A DNA stretch of 6,738 bases from a bacterium. GTDB taxonomy: Bacteria > Patescibacteriota > Gracilibacteria > JAUYGZ01 > DAOVYC01. Positions 1 through 5,247 of the stretch are shown here, one piece after another (the first letter of the stretch is position 1; the number at the start of each line of letters is the position of its first letter). The translations under genes were made by a program, and so were the position numbers. The DNA is taken from positions 1-6,738 of the forward strand of contig DAOVYC010000036.1 of NCBI GenBank assembly GCA_030635805.1, in the 5' to 3' direction. Under the pieces are notes generated by a model. That model did no database searches, had not been told where the DNA came from, and was given only the letters and a program-made list of their open reading frames with translations.

Positions 1-1200
1 GGTTTTTGCGGCCTCAAGAAATTTAAAGGATTTTCCATGAGTTTTTCTGCTAAGAATTTCAAAAGGCACAAAAAACTCAACATGCGCATTATTTTTTTCA
101 CGTTTTTGAAAACACTCATAGGCACTTCCGTACCAATTTTTCATACGCATTTCATGCGTCATGATACGAATTTCAACCAAAAAACCACCTTCGGTAATAA
201 TCTTGGTGTGATACGCTCTGTATCCATTGTCTCTTGGGTTACTGATATGATCCTCTTCTCTCTTTATGCGGGTTTTCCACGCCCTATGAATCAGACCAAG
301 CACTAAATAACAATCATCTTCATTATCAACACATACATGAAGAGTAAGATAATCATTGAGTGTAATGATATTTTTCTCATCCAGTGCTTTTTTTAAAGAA
401 AAAATACTACGATTATACGAATACATCGTCCGAATAACCCCATTTTTATCTGTATTTTGCAGTCTTCTCATCACCTGAGACACTATCTCACCAAGACAGT
501 CACTCTTATCCGCAAGAAAAGTACAAATTTTCTTATTTTCATCGGGAAAAATATAAGGAAAGCATAGATTTTCCAACTCATGTTTCATTCTCCATATTCC
601 TAAGCGAGCCGCCATCGGAACAAAAACGGAAAGTGTTTCTTGGGCTTTTCGATACCGTCTGACAGGACTTTTCACCGCGTCGAGCGTTTGCATATTATGC
701 AAACGATCCGCAAGTTTTATAAGAATAAGACGAATATCCTGCTTAGCCTCCCTAAATGTTTTACGAATAGTTTCCGCATCAGCCGCCTTATAAGGTAATT
801 CAGCTTTATAATGAGCATATTCACTACTAACACATTCATTGATTTTCGTAACCCCCTCAACAAGATCAGCAATCTTTTCTCCAAACTCACTCTTCAATTT
901 TTTATAAGACACCCTATCGGAATCTTCCAGTACATCATGGAGAAGTACTGTGATAATAGTATCTTCGCAAACATAATATTCAGTCAAAATAAGAGCAACC
1001 GAAAGCGGATGTACAATATACGGATCACCACTCTCACGAAATTGACCATCGTGAGCTTTAAGAGAAAATTCAAAAGCACGCCTCAGTTTTTCCTTATCAA
1101 AACGAGGATTGTAAGAACTAACCTTCTTAGAAAGACTTAAAAAGAGATCTTGAACACAAACATCGCTCTTTTTAAAAGGCTGTTGTTCTGAGGTTGTCAT
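1..1200 (-). CDS. rel: RelA/SpoT family (p)ppGpp hydrolase/synthetase, 3' end outside window
   Basis: Uninterrupted 400-codon reading frame, ATG at 1200-1198, running off the left edge, so the C-terminal part is missing. It is a bifunctional-type Rel/SpoT enzyme, which makes and destroys the stringent alarmone (p)ppGpp in the cytoplasm. The N-terminal HD hydrolase domain (about residues 20-200) looks intact: R55, the YIVHP motif with H64, HDVLED with H88/D89/E92/D93, and the KLADRLHNM motif with D165 and N169. The synthetase domain (about 240-365) is recognisable from LGLIHRAW (301-308), NGYRAYHT (325-332) and the acidic residue E343 in VEIRI, with D283 at the catalytic aspartate position. 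It is divergent: the usual DLxAIR arginine is H288, the RFKD loop reads REED (314-317), and the AAHW motif is lost near 359-362. Hydrolysis is well supported; synthesis is uncertain. No Shine-Dalgarno precedes the start. TGS and ACT domains, if present, lie outside the window. Confidence 0.93.
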   Translation of the reverse strand, partial: MTTSEQQPFKKSDVCVQDLFLSLSKKVSSYNPRFDKEKLRRAFEFSLKAHDGQFRESGDPYIVHPLSVALILTEYYVCEDTIITVLLHDVLEDSDRVSYKKLKSEFGEKIADLVEGVTKINECVSSEYAHYKAELPYKAADAETIRKTFREAKQDIRLILIKLADRLHNMQTLDAVKSPVRRYRKAQETLSVFVPMAARLGIWRMKHELENLCFPYIFPDENKKICTFLADKSDCLGEIVSQVMRRLQNTDKNGVIRTMYSYNRSIFSLKKALDEKNIITLNDYLTLHVCVDNEDDCYLVLGLIHRAWKTRIKREEDHISNPRDNGYRAYHTKIITEGGFLVEIRIMTHEMRMKNWYGSAYECFQKREKNNAHVEFFVPFEILSRKTHGKSFKFLEAAKT

Positions 1201-1255
1201 ACGCACTGCTATATACAGTACGACATATTATCAGAATTCTGTAAAAACTACAAAA

Positions 1256-1540
1256 TTAGATTAAGATAGCTTTTTCCAATACCCTTTCCCAATGAATCTT
1301 TCTTGAAGCACTGTTATTCAATATATATTTAAGATTATTTAAGGCTATTCTTTTTGAATCATCGGAATCCTCCCCCGCTTCTTCTGCGATTGTTATTTTT
1401 ATAAATTCTCTTACAAATTTTGTAATTTCATCAACATCATTTAGTACCTCTACCGCCTTTTTAACAATTAACGATGGATCTTCAGTGTTCTTCAGCTCCT
1501 CGGACAATTCAACAAGGGTTAGTTGTCTTGGCGTTCCCAT
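1256..1540 (-). CDS. Hypothetical 94-residue acidic helical protein upstream of rel
   Basis: I do not recognise this protein. The frame starts at ATG 1540-1538 and ends at TAA 1258-1256. The sequence looks largely alpha-helical with heptad-like hydrophobic spacing, for example LIVKKAVEVLNDVDEITKFV around residues 24-43. An acidic stretch (EEAGEDSDDSK, about 53-63) separates two helical segments. There are no cysteines, signal peptide or membrane segment. It lies 55 bp upstream of rel on the same strand and could be co-transcribed with it; it diverges from the suf operon. A TATACT hexamer (1560-1555) lies just upstream of the ATG, which would give a very short leader, but no good -35 goes with it. 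No Shine-Dalgarno is present. Codon use is A/T-rich like rel. That it is a real gene is likely but unproven. Confidence 0.6.
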   Translation of the reverse strand: MGTPRQLTLVELSEELKNTEDPSLIVKKAVEVLNDVDEITKFVREFIKITIAEEAGEDSDDSKRIALNNLKYILNNSASRKIHWERVLEKAILI

Positions 1541-1631
1541 AATTTTTCATAATTAGTATATGGATACATATTAACATGTTTTTGTATTTTTTTCAGATAT
1601 TTCGATTTTTTTAAAGTACAAAAAAACAATC

Positions 1632-1658
1632 TTGACCAAAAAACAAATATCGTATACC
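1632..1658 (+). promoter_or_regulatory. Candidate sigma-70 promoter of the suf operon
   Basis: TTGACC (1632-1637) matches five of six bases of the -35 consensus. TATACC (1653-1658) is a reasonable -10 box. The 15-nt spacer is short, which fits a promoter that is weak or needs the regulator. The predicted start near 1665 would leave a leader of about 120 nt before the regulator gene. This is inferred from sequence only; a second TTGACC at 1662-1667 has no good -10 box downstream. Confidence 0.45.
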
Positions 1659-1682
1659 TTGTTGACCTATTCAGTCCACTTT
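1658..1682 (+). promoter_or_regulatory. Candidate IscR type 1-like operator over the suf transcription start
   Basis: The dyad GTTGAC (1661-1666), 7-nt spacer, GTCCAC (1674-1679) has one mismatch between its arms. Its GAC-N7-GTC core is the core of the E. coli IscR type 1 consensus. The left flank (GTT) and the last five spacer positions also fit that consensus; the outermost flanks fit less well. It overlaps the expected transcription start, where a bound Rrf2 protein would block RNA polymerase. The first gene downstream is an IscR-like regulator, so autorepression that responds to Fe-S cluster supply is the natural reading. Not proven. Confidence 0.5.
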
Positions 1683-1723
1683 CCCTCACCCTGAACCGTA
1701 ACCAAAGGCTTCTGATTCAGTAA

Positions 1724-1777
1724 CCTGTTTCCAGCTCCCTGTTCCTCTACAAGCTACCAGCTACAAGCTACAACCTA
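1724..1777 (+). repeat. Heptamer tandem repeats in the suf leader
   Basis: Consecutive 7-nt units can be read by eye: CCTGTTT, CCAGCTC, CCTGTTC (1724-1744), a 2-nt slip, then CTACAAG, CTACCAG, CTACAAG, CTACAAC (1747-1774) and a partial CTA. The 24 bp at 1747-1770 recur exactly at 2996-3019, where they enter the end of sufC. The block ends 6 nt before the regulator's ATG. It resembles the short tandemly repeated heptamers described in filamentous cyanobacteria in style, not in sequence. Confidence 0.8.
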
Positions 1778-1783
1778 GTCCCC

Positions 1784-2215
1784 ATGCAACTAAACAAAAA
1801 AACAGAGTACGCCATTCTCGGCACTCTCTACCTCGCCGGCAGACCGCAAAAAGGATTTATCAAGATCGCCGAAATTAGCAAGAAAGGCAATTTGCCAAAA
1901 GCCCTTATGTTAAAAATCTTCAACAAGCTGGTCCAACATCAGATCTTGAAATCTAAACCGGGAATCAATGGCGGCTTCACGCTCAATAAATCTCCAAAGG
2001 AGATTTCTCTTCTGGACATCATCAAAATTTTCGAAACCTCATCTCACATCTGCCATTGTACCAGCAAAACTTGCTGTGTTTCGGCTCCCCTGTGTGGCAT
2101 TGGCACCATCTGGCGCGAAGCTGAACAAGACATCAACAAAATCTTCCAGAACATCTCGTTAGACACCCTCATCAAAAAAACTAGAAATACTAGCACCATA
2201 ATCTGCAATTCCTGA
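1784..2215 (+). CDS. iscR: Rrf2-family Fe-S cluster-sensing transcriptional regulator (IscR/SufR-like)
   Basis: 143 residues, close to the usual Rrf2 length. The N-terminal winged helix-turn-helix starts with LNKKTEYAILGTLYLA (3-18), the typical Rrf2 opening, and continues through the recognition region (about 28-55) and the wing with PGINGGFTL (59-67). The cluster-binding loop has C90, C92, C97, C98 and C104. C92-x5-C98-x5-C104 repeats both spacing and numbering of the E. coli IscR ligands. The fourth IscR ligand, His107, is G107 here; C90, H91 or C97 could replace it. W110 and the following helix match the IscR C-terminal region. The gene comes first in the suf operon, 46 nt before sufC, so it probably regulates that operon and itself. 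ATG 1784 is the only sensible start; there is no Shine-Dalgarno. The stop is TGA, followed at once by repeat sequence. Family is certain; ligand type and regulon are inferred. Confidence 0.9.
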   Translation: MQLNKKTEYAILGTLYLAGRPQKGFIKIAEISKKGNLPKALMLKIFNKLVQHQILKSKPGINGGFTLNKSPKEISLLDIIKIFETSSHICHCTSKTCCVSAPLCGIGTIWREAEQDINKIFQNISLDTLIKKTRNTSTIICNS

Positions 2216-2217
2216 GC

Positions 2218-2261
2218 CCCTATTCCCTATTCCCTAATTTTGTAATTTTGAATCTTGTAAT
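2218..2261 (+). repeat. 7-8 nt repeat array between the regulator gene and sufC
   Basis: Three heptamers, CCCTATT, CCCTATT, CCCTAAT (2218-2238), are followed by units of 7-8 nt ending in AAT: TTTGTAAT, TTTGAAT, CTTGTAAT (2239-2261). The array abuts the sufC ATG with no gap, so it occupies the place where a ribosome binding site would be. Close relatives occur before sufD, sufS and sufU. Confidence 0.8.
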
Positions 2262-3020
2262 ATGCTAATAGTTAAGAATCTTCACACCAAAATCAACTCA
2301 ACCGAAATCCTTCGCGGTATAAATCTCGAAATCAAGGCTGGAGAAATTCACGCCATCATGGGACCTAATGGCTCAGGCAAAAGCACTCTCGCCAAAACTA
2401 TCATGGGTCATCATAACTTCAAAGTTACCAAAGGTAATATCTTCTTGAACAAAAAAAGCATCCTAAATGACAAAGTCTGCGAAAGAGCCGGAAAAGGAAT
2501 TTTCCTCGCCTTCCAACACCCCAGAGAAATAAGCGGGATAAAATTTTCTACTTTTCTTCGTACTGCTCAAAAAGCAAAATCAGACAAAACTTCCTCCGTT
2601 ATTGATTTTAACAAAGAAGTTAAAGACAAAATGAAGGATCTTCATCTCTCGCCAGAATTCACCGATCGCGCCGTAAACACCGGCTTTTCGGGAGGAGAAA
2701 AGAAGAAGGGAGAAATCCTCCAGATGCAAATTCTCGAACCAAAGTTAGTTATCCTCGATGAAATTGATTCAGGACTGGATATCGACGCTCTTAAACAGGT
2801 CGCTAAAGCAATTAAAGAATATCACAACGAAAATACCGCCATTCTGATTATCACTCACTACCAGAGAATCCTGGAATACCTTCATCCCGACTACGTCCAC
2901 GTCATGACCAATGGAAAAATAATCAAGTCGGGCAATAAAGACTTTGCCAAAGAACTGGAAAAAAACGGCTATGCCAATTATGTAGCCCCCACCAGCTACA
3001 AGCTACCAGCTACAAGCTAA
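2262..3020 (+). CDS. sufC: SufC, ABC-type ATPase of the SufBCD Fe-S scaffold
   Basis: 252 residues, normal for SufC (about 250-260). It is the cytosolic ATPase that drives conformational change in the SufB-SufD scaffold. The ATPase core is complete: Walker A GPNGSGKST (34-42), Q-loop Q85 in AFQHP, ABC signature FSGGEKKK (142-149), Walker B LVILDEIDSGLD (162-173) with E167 as catalytic base, and switch H199 in IITHY. SGGEKK followed by DEIDSGLDIDAL is characteristic of SufC among ABC ATPases. The last residues, SYKLPATS (245-252), are encoded by the 7-nt repeats at 2996-3019, so they are probably a non-conserved tail acquired by repeat growth. The gene starts at ATG 2262 immediately after a repeat array, without Shine-Dalgarno, and ends 14 nt before sufB. 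Confidence 0.97.
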   Translation: MLIVKNLHTKINSTEILRGINLEIKAGEIHAIMGPNGSGKSTLAKTIMGHHNFKVTKGNIFLNKKSILNDKVCERAGKGIFLAFQHPREISGIKFSTFLRTAQKAKSDKTSSVIDFNKEVKDKMKDLHLSPEFTDRAVNTGFSGGEKKKGEILQMQILEPKLVILDEIDSGLDIDALKQVAKAIKEYHNENTAILIITHYQRILEYLHPDYVHVMTNGKIIKSGNKDFAKELEKNGYANYVAPTSYKLPATS

Positions 3021-3034
3021 TAAGCTACCACCTA
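2991..3034 (+). repeat. Heptamer repeats spanning the sufC 3' end and the sufC-sufB gap
   Basis: A partial unit ACCAG (2991-2995) is followed by CTACAAG, CTACCAG, CTACAAG (2996-3016), an 8-nt variant CTAATAAG (3017-3024), CTACCAC (3025-3031) and CTA. The 24 bp at 2996-3019 are identical to 1747-1770 in the operon leader. The repeat provides the end of the SufC protein, its TAA stop and the whole spacer to the sufB ATG. Confidence 0.85.
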
Positions 3035-4432
3035 ATGCAAACCTTCGCAGATCTCAACCGCGAAATTTTTAATCAGTCCAACCGATCTGATTATTTAAAA
3101 AAGTATAAAAAGGGACTGTCTGAAAAACTGGTCATTCAAATATCCAAAAGTAAAAATGAGCCGGAATGGATGCTTAAGCATCGCCTCAAATCGCTTGAGG
3201 CTTTTTATGAAATAAAACTTCCCGATTGGGGACCAAAAATAGATCTGGATTTCGAGGAAATCACTTATTATGCCAACGCCACAGATCAAAAAGGAAAATT
3301 CGACTCCTGGGAAGATATCCCTGAAGACATTAAGAATACCTTCGAAAAACTTGGCATTCCGGCAGCGGAAAAAAAGATGCTCGCCGGCGTCGGCTCGCAA
3401 TATGAATCAGAAACCGTTTATCATAATCTCAAAAAAGAATGGGAGGAGCTGGGAGTGGTTTTTGAAGATATGGACGTTGCTCTTCAAAAACATGAAGATC
3501 TCGTTAAGCAGTATTTTATGACCTGTGTCCCCATTCGGGATCACAAGCTTTCCGCTCTGCACGGTGCCGTTTGGAGTGGTGGGACATTTTTATATGTCCC
3601 CGATAATGTCAGTATAAAACAGCCTCTTCAGGCTTATTTTCGTATGAACGCCCCGGGCCTGGGACAGTTTGAACATACGATTATTATTTTAGAAAAAAAC
3701 TCCCATGCTCACTACATAGAGGGATGCTCCGCGCCCAAGTATGGGAAAGAGGCTCTTCATGCCGGCTGTGTCGAAATATTTGTTGAAGAAGATGCTCATC
3801 TCCGTTATTCATCTGTAGAAAATTGGAGCAAAGATACTTACAATCTGAATACCAAAAGAGCTCTTGTCGGGAAAAACGCCACCATGGAATGGGTTGGAGG
3901 AAATATGGGAAGTGGCGTCACCATGCTTTATCCTTGCAGTATTTTAAAGGATGAAGGAGCTCGATGCGATCATCTCGGCATTGCTTTTGCTAACGCCGGG
4001 CAAGTTCAAGATACCGGAGCAAAAGTGATTCATACCGCTCCACACACCAGCTCAAAAATTATTACTAAAAATCTTTCCAAAGACGGAGGTAAATCTATTT
4101 ACCGTGGATTGGTACATGTGCTTCCTCAGGCACACGACTGCACTTCGAATATTAATTGTGATGCTCTTATTCTCGATCCGGATTCCACCTCGGACACCTT
4201 TCCGGACATCAAATGTGAAAATACAACCTCAGAAATTACCCACGAGGCCACGGTCGGAAAAGTAAATGAGGAAAATATTTTTTACCTCATGTCCCGCGGT
4301 ATCGAAGAAGAAGAGGCTAAGTCAATGATTATCAACGGCTTCATCGAACCCATTATCAAAGCTCTTCCTCTGGAATACGCCATCGAAATGAACCGCCTCA
4401 TCGAACTTGAGATGGAAAACTCCATCGGCTAG
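3035..4432 (+). CDS. sufB: SufB, Fe-S cluster assembly scaffold subunit
   Basis: 465 residues, the full length of Gram-positive type SufB. In the cytosolic SufBCD complex, SufB accepts sulfur and, with SufD, holds the nascent cluster. The N-terminal helical part (1-170) is followed by the beta-helix core, including the stretches HGAVWSGGTFLYVP (176-189), AHYIEGCSAP (225-234) and EWVGGNMGSG (285-294). The invariant cysteine equivalent to E. coli C405 is C375 in INCDAL. H403 and E404 in THEATVGKV correspond to the conserved cluster-assembly pair. The C-terminal SufC-binding region runs from NIFYLMSRGI to MIINGFIEPI (414-440) and the protein ends ENSIG, as in other SufB proteins. ATG 3035 follows directly on a repeat unit, without Shine-Dalgarno. 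Codon use in the central part is less C-biased than in sufC or sufD. Nothing essential is missing. Confidence 0.98.
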   Translation: MQTFADLNREIFNQSNRSDYLKKYKKGLSEKLVIQISKSKNEPEWMLKHRLKSLEAFYEIKLPDWGPKIDLDFEEITYYANATDQKGKFDSWEDIPEDIKNTFEKLGIPAAEKKMLAGVGSQYESETVYHNLKKEWEELGVVFEDMDVALQKHEDLVKQYFMTCVPIRDHKLSALHGAVWSGGTFLYVPDNVSIKQPLQAYFRMNAPGLGQFEHTIIILEKNSHAHYIEGCSAPKYGKEALHAGCVEIFVEEDAHLRYSSVENWSKDTYNLNTKRALVGKNATMEWVGGNMGSGVTMLYPCSILKDEGARCDHLGIAFANAGQVQDTGAKVIHTAPHTSSKIITKNLSKDGGKSIYRGLVHVLPQAHDCTSNINCDALILDPDSTSDTFPDIKCENTTSEITHEATVGKVNEENIFYLMSRGIEEEEAKSMIINGFIEPIIKALPLEYAIEMNRLIELEMENSIG

Positions 4433-4485
4433 TCCTGTCTCCTCCCTCCTAATTTTCTAATCTTGTAATTTTGAATCCCGTAATT
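4433..4485 (+). repeat. 7-8 nt repeat array between sufB and sufD, containing the sufD start
   Basis: TCCTGTC, TCCTCCC, TCCTAAT (4433-4453) are heptamers. Units ending in AAT follow, at 4461, 4469, 4476 and 4484, spaced 7-8 nt. The segment CTTGTAATTTTGAAT (4462-4476) is the same pair of units as in the array before sufC, in different order. The only usable in-frame start of sufD, TTG 4471-4473, lies inside the array. Confidence 0.78.
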
Positions 4486-5169
4486 GTCCCCCAAAACGAA
4501 AAACTAAACCTGATCATCCTCGATGATCAGAAAGACAACAAAATCCAAATCCAAGCCGAAGATGATTCCGGTATCAAGCTGTTTATCTTAAACTCTTCCG
4601 CCCCTTCCATCACCGCCCGGTTAAAAAACAACGTCGAATTGGAAATAAACTTCGCCTCTCTCTATCAGAAAAACAGTAAACATGAAATCAAAGTCACCTG
4701 CCTGGGCAATAACTCAAAAACAATCATCAACACCGTCTTTCTCACCAAAACAAACGAACAACAAGACTTGAAAATATCTAATATTTTTGAAGGACAAAAC
4801 AACACAGGTTCTATCACAATAAACGGCATTCTTGAAGATCAAACCAGGTGCAGCCTGGAGGGCAGAGTAGTTATAAAAAACACTGCCATAAAAACTGAAA
4901 GTAATCTCCACGAAAAAATTCTTCTTTTGGGAGAAAAATCCGTTTGTAATGCTAAGCCTATTCTTCAAATAGATACCGACGACGTAAAAGCCAACCACAG
5001 TGCCTCTACGGGCCGTATCAGCCAAGAAGATCTTTTCTACATGCGGAGTAGAGGGTTAAGTGAACAGGAGGCTGAAAAACTAATTAAACAAGGTCTCCTC
5101 CTTGCCCCCTTCAGCCACTTAGACAAAAACCACAAGTTCTTTCGTCAGCTGGAAACTAGAATTTTGTAA
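4471..5169 (+). CDS. sufD: SufD-like scaffold subunit, minimal half-length form
   Basis: 232 residues against roughly 420-440 for typical SufD. The C-terminal half identifies it: SVCNAKPILQIDTDDVKANH (157-176) ends at H176, the position of the conserved SufD histidine (E. coli H360). LFYMRSRGLSEQEAEKLIKQ (188-207) is the SufC-binding region. Residues about 25-150 look like a beta-strand-rich, low-identity version of the beta-helix core. The N-terminal helical region of ordinary SufD is absent, and only 38 nt separate the gene from sufB, so it was not simply missed. The first usable start is TTG 4471; there is no in-frame ATG or GTG nearby, and the TTG lies within a repeat. The last codons and TAA stop are also repeat sequence (ATTTTGTAAT from 5161). 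It should pair with SufB and SufC. It could instead be described as a SufBD-domain protein, but operon position and C-terminus favour SufD. Confidence 0.88.
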   Translation: MNPVIVPQNEKLNLIILDDQKDNKIQIQAEDDSGIKLFILNSSAPSITARLKNNVELEINFASLYQKNSKHEIKVTCLGNNSKTIINTVFLTKTNEQQDLKISNIFEGQNNTGSITINGILEDQTRCSLEGRVVIKNTAIKTESNLHEKILLLGEKSVCNAKPILQIDTDDVKANHSASTGRISQEDLFYMRSRGLSEQEAEKLIKQGLLLAPFSHLDKNHKFFRQLETRIL

Positions 5170-5181
5170 TCTTTTAATTTT
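5160..5181 (+). repeat. Repeat units covering the sufD stop codon
   Basis: AATTTTGTAAT (5160-5170) and CTTTTAAT (5171-5178) belong to the same AAT-ending unit family as the arrays before sufC, sufD and sufU. The unit supplies the final Ile-Leu codons and TAA of sufD. A further piece of the family, GAATCTTGTAATT, occurs at 5227-5239 just before sufS; the palindrome at 5185-5223 separates the two. Confidence 0.7.
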
Positions 5182-5184
5182 GTC

Positions 5185-5223
5185 TTCGACTCTGAGGGAT
5201 GACCCTTCAGGCTCAGACTCGAA
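5185..5223. repeat. Palindromic element in the sufD-sufS gap
   Basis: Arms TTCGACTCTGAG (5185-5196) and CTCAGACTCGAA (5212-5223) pair over 12 positions with a single C-C mismatch around a 15-nt loop that contains the small inner palindrome CCTTCAGG. It is more GC-rich than the flanking repeat units and splits them, as an inserted element would. No U-run follows, so it is not a classical intrinsic terminator. It may be a dispersed REP-like palindrome, or an RNA hairpin that affects sufD mRNA stability or sufS expression. Confidence 0.6.
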
Positions 5224-5247
5224 TGAGAATCTTGTAATTCCCATCCC

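Larger units (their letters stand above)
1541..1783. promoter_or_regulatory. Divergent intergenic control region between the 94-residue gene and the suf operon
   Basis: This 243-bp gap separates divergent genes and holds no convincing coding frame. The left part (1541-1630) is very A/T-rich. It includes a T7 tract at 1606-1612 and an A7 tract at 1620-1626 around a 7-nt loop; the A-tract lies just upstream of the candidate suf -35 box and could act as an UP-like element. The middle part (1632-1682) holds the candidate suf promoter and operator. The right part (1683-1777) is C-rich leader ending in heptamer repeats. I see no riboswitch fold or intrinsic terminator. Confidence 0.6.

Noticed and set aside
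37..306. Open frame of 89 codons on the + strand
   Set aside because: It lies wholly antisense to the synthetase part of rel, whose motifs are clear; the protein has no recognisable features.
811..1140. Open frame of 109 codons on the + strand
   Set aside because: Antisense to the HD domain of rel, which carries the conserved hydrolase motifs in the other strand.
1205..1219. LexA-like site (ACTG...CAGT) just upstream of the rel start
   Set aside because: CTG and CAG are 7 nt apart, whereas the E. coli-type LexA box needs 10 nt; the short palindrome may be chance.
1606..1626. T7/A7 hairpin as a transcription terminator
   Set aside because: It has no G/C stem and lies in a divergent intergenic region where no gene ends, so it is better read as A/T-rich promoter DNA.
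1968..2162. Open frame of 64 codons on the + strand
   Set aside because: Alternative frame inside the Rrf2 regulator, which has the cluster cysteines and winged-helix motif.
2213..2215. TGA read as glycine (alternative genetic code) at the end of the regulator
   Set aside because: The Rrf2 protein already has normal length, repeat sequence follows at once, and no other gene has an in-frame TGA.
1747..3034. CRISPR array or attachment-site pair from the two identical 24-bp segments
   Set aside because: There are no unique spacers between units; the identity comes from the same heptamers in tandem, and the DNA between the copies is ordinary suf operon.
3095..3400. Open frame of 101 codons on the minus strand, and a + strand frame at 3270-3521
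   Set aside because: Both overlap the conserved sufB coding sequence and have no domain features of their own.
4714..5025. Open frame of 103 codons on the minus strand
   Set aside because: Antisense to the C-terminal half of sufD, which carries the family motifs.
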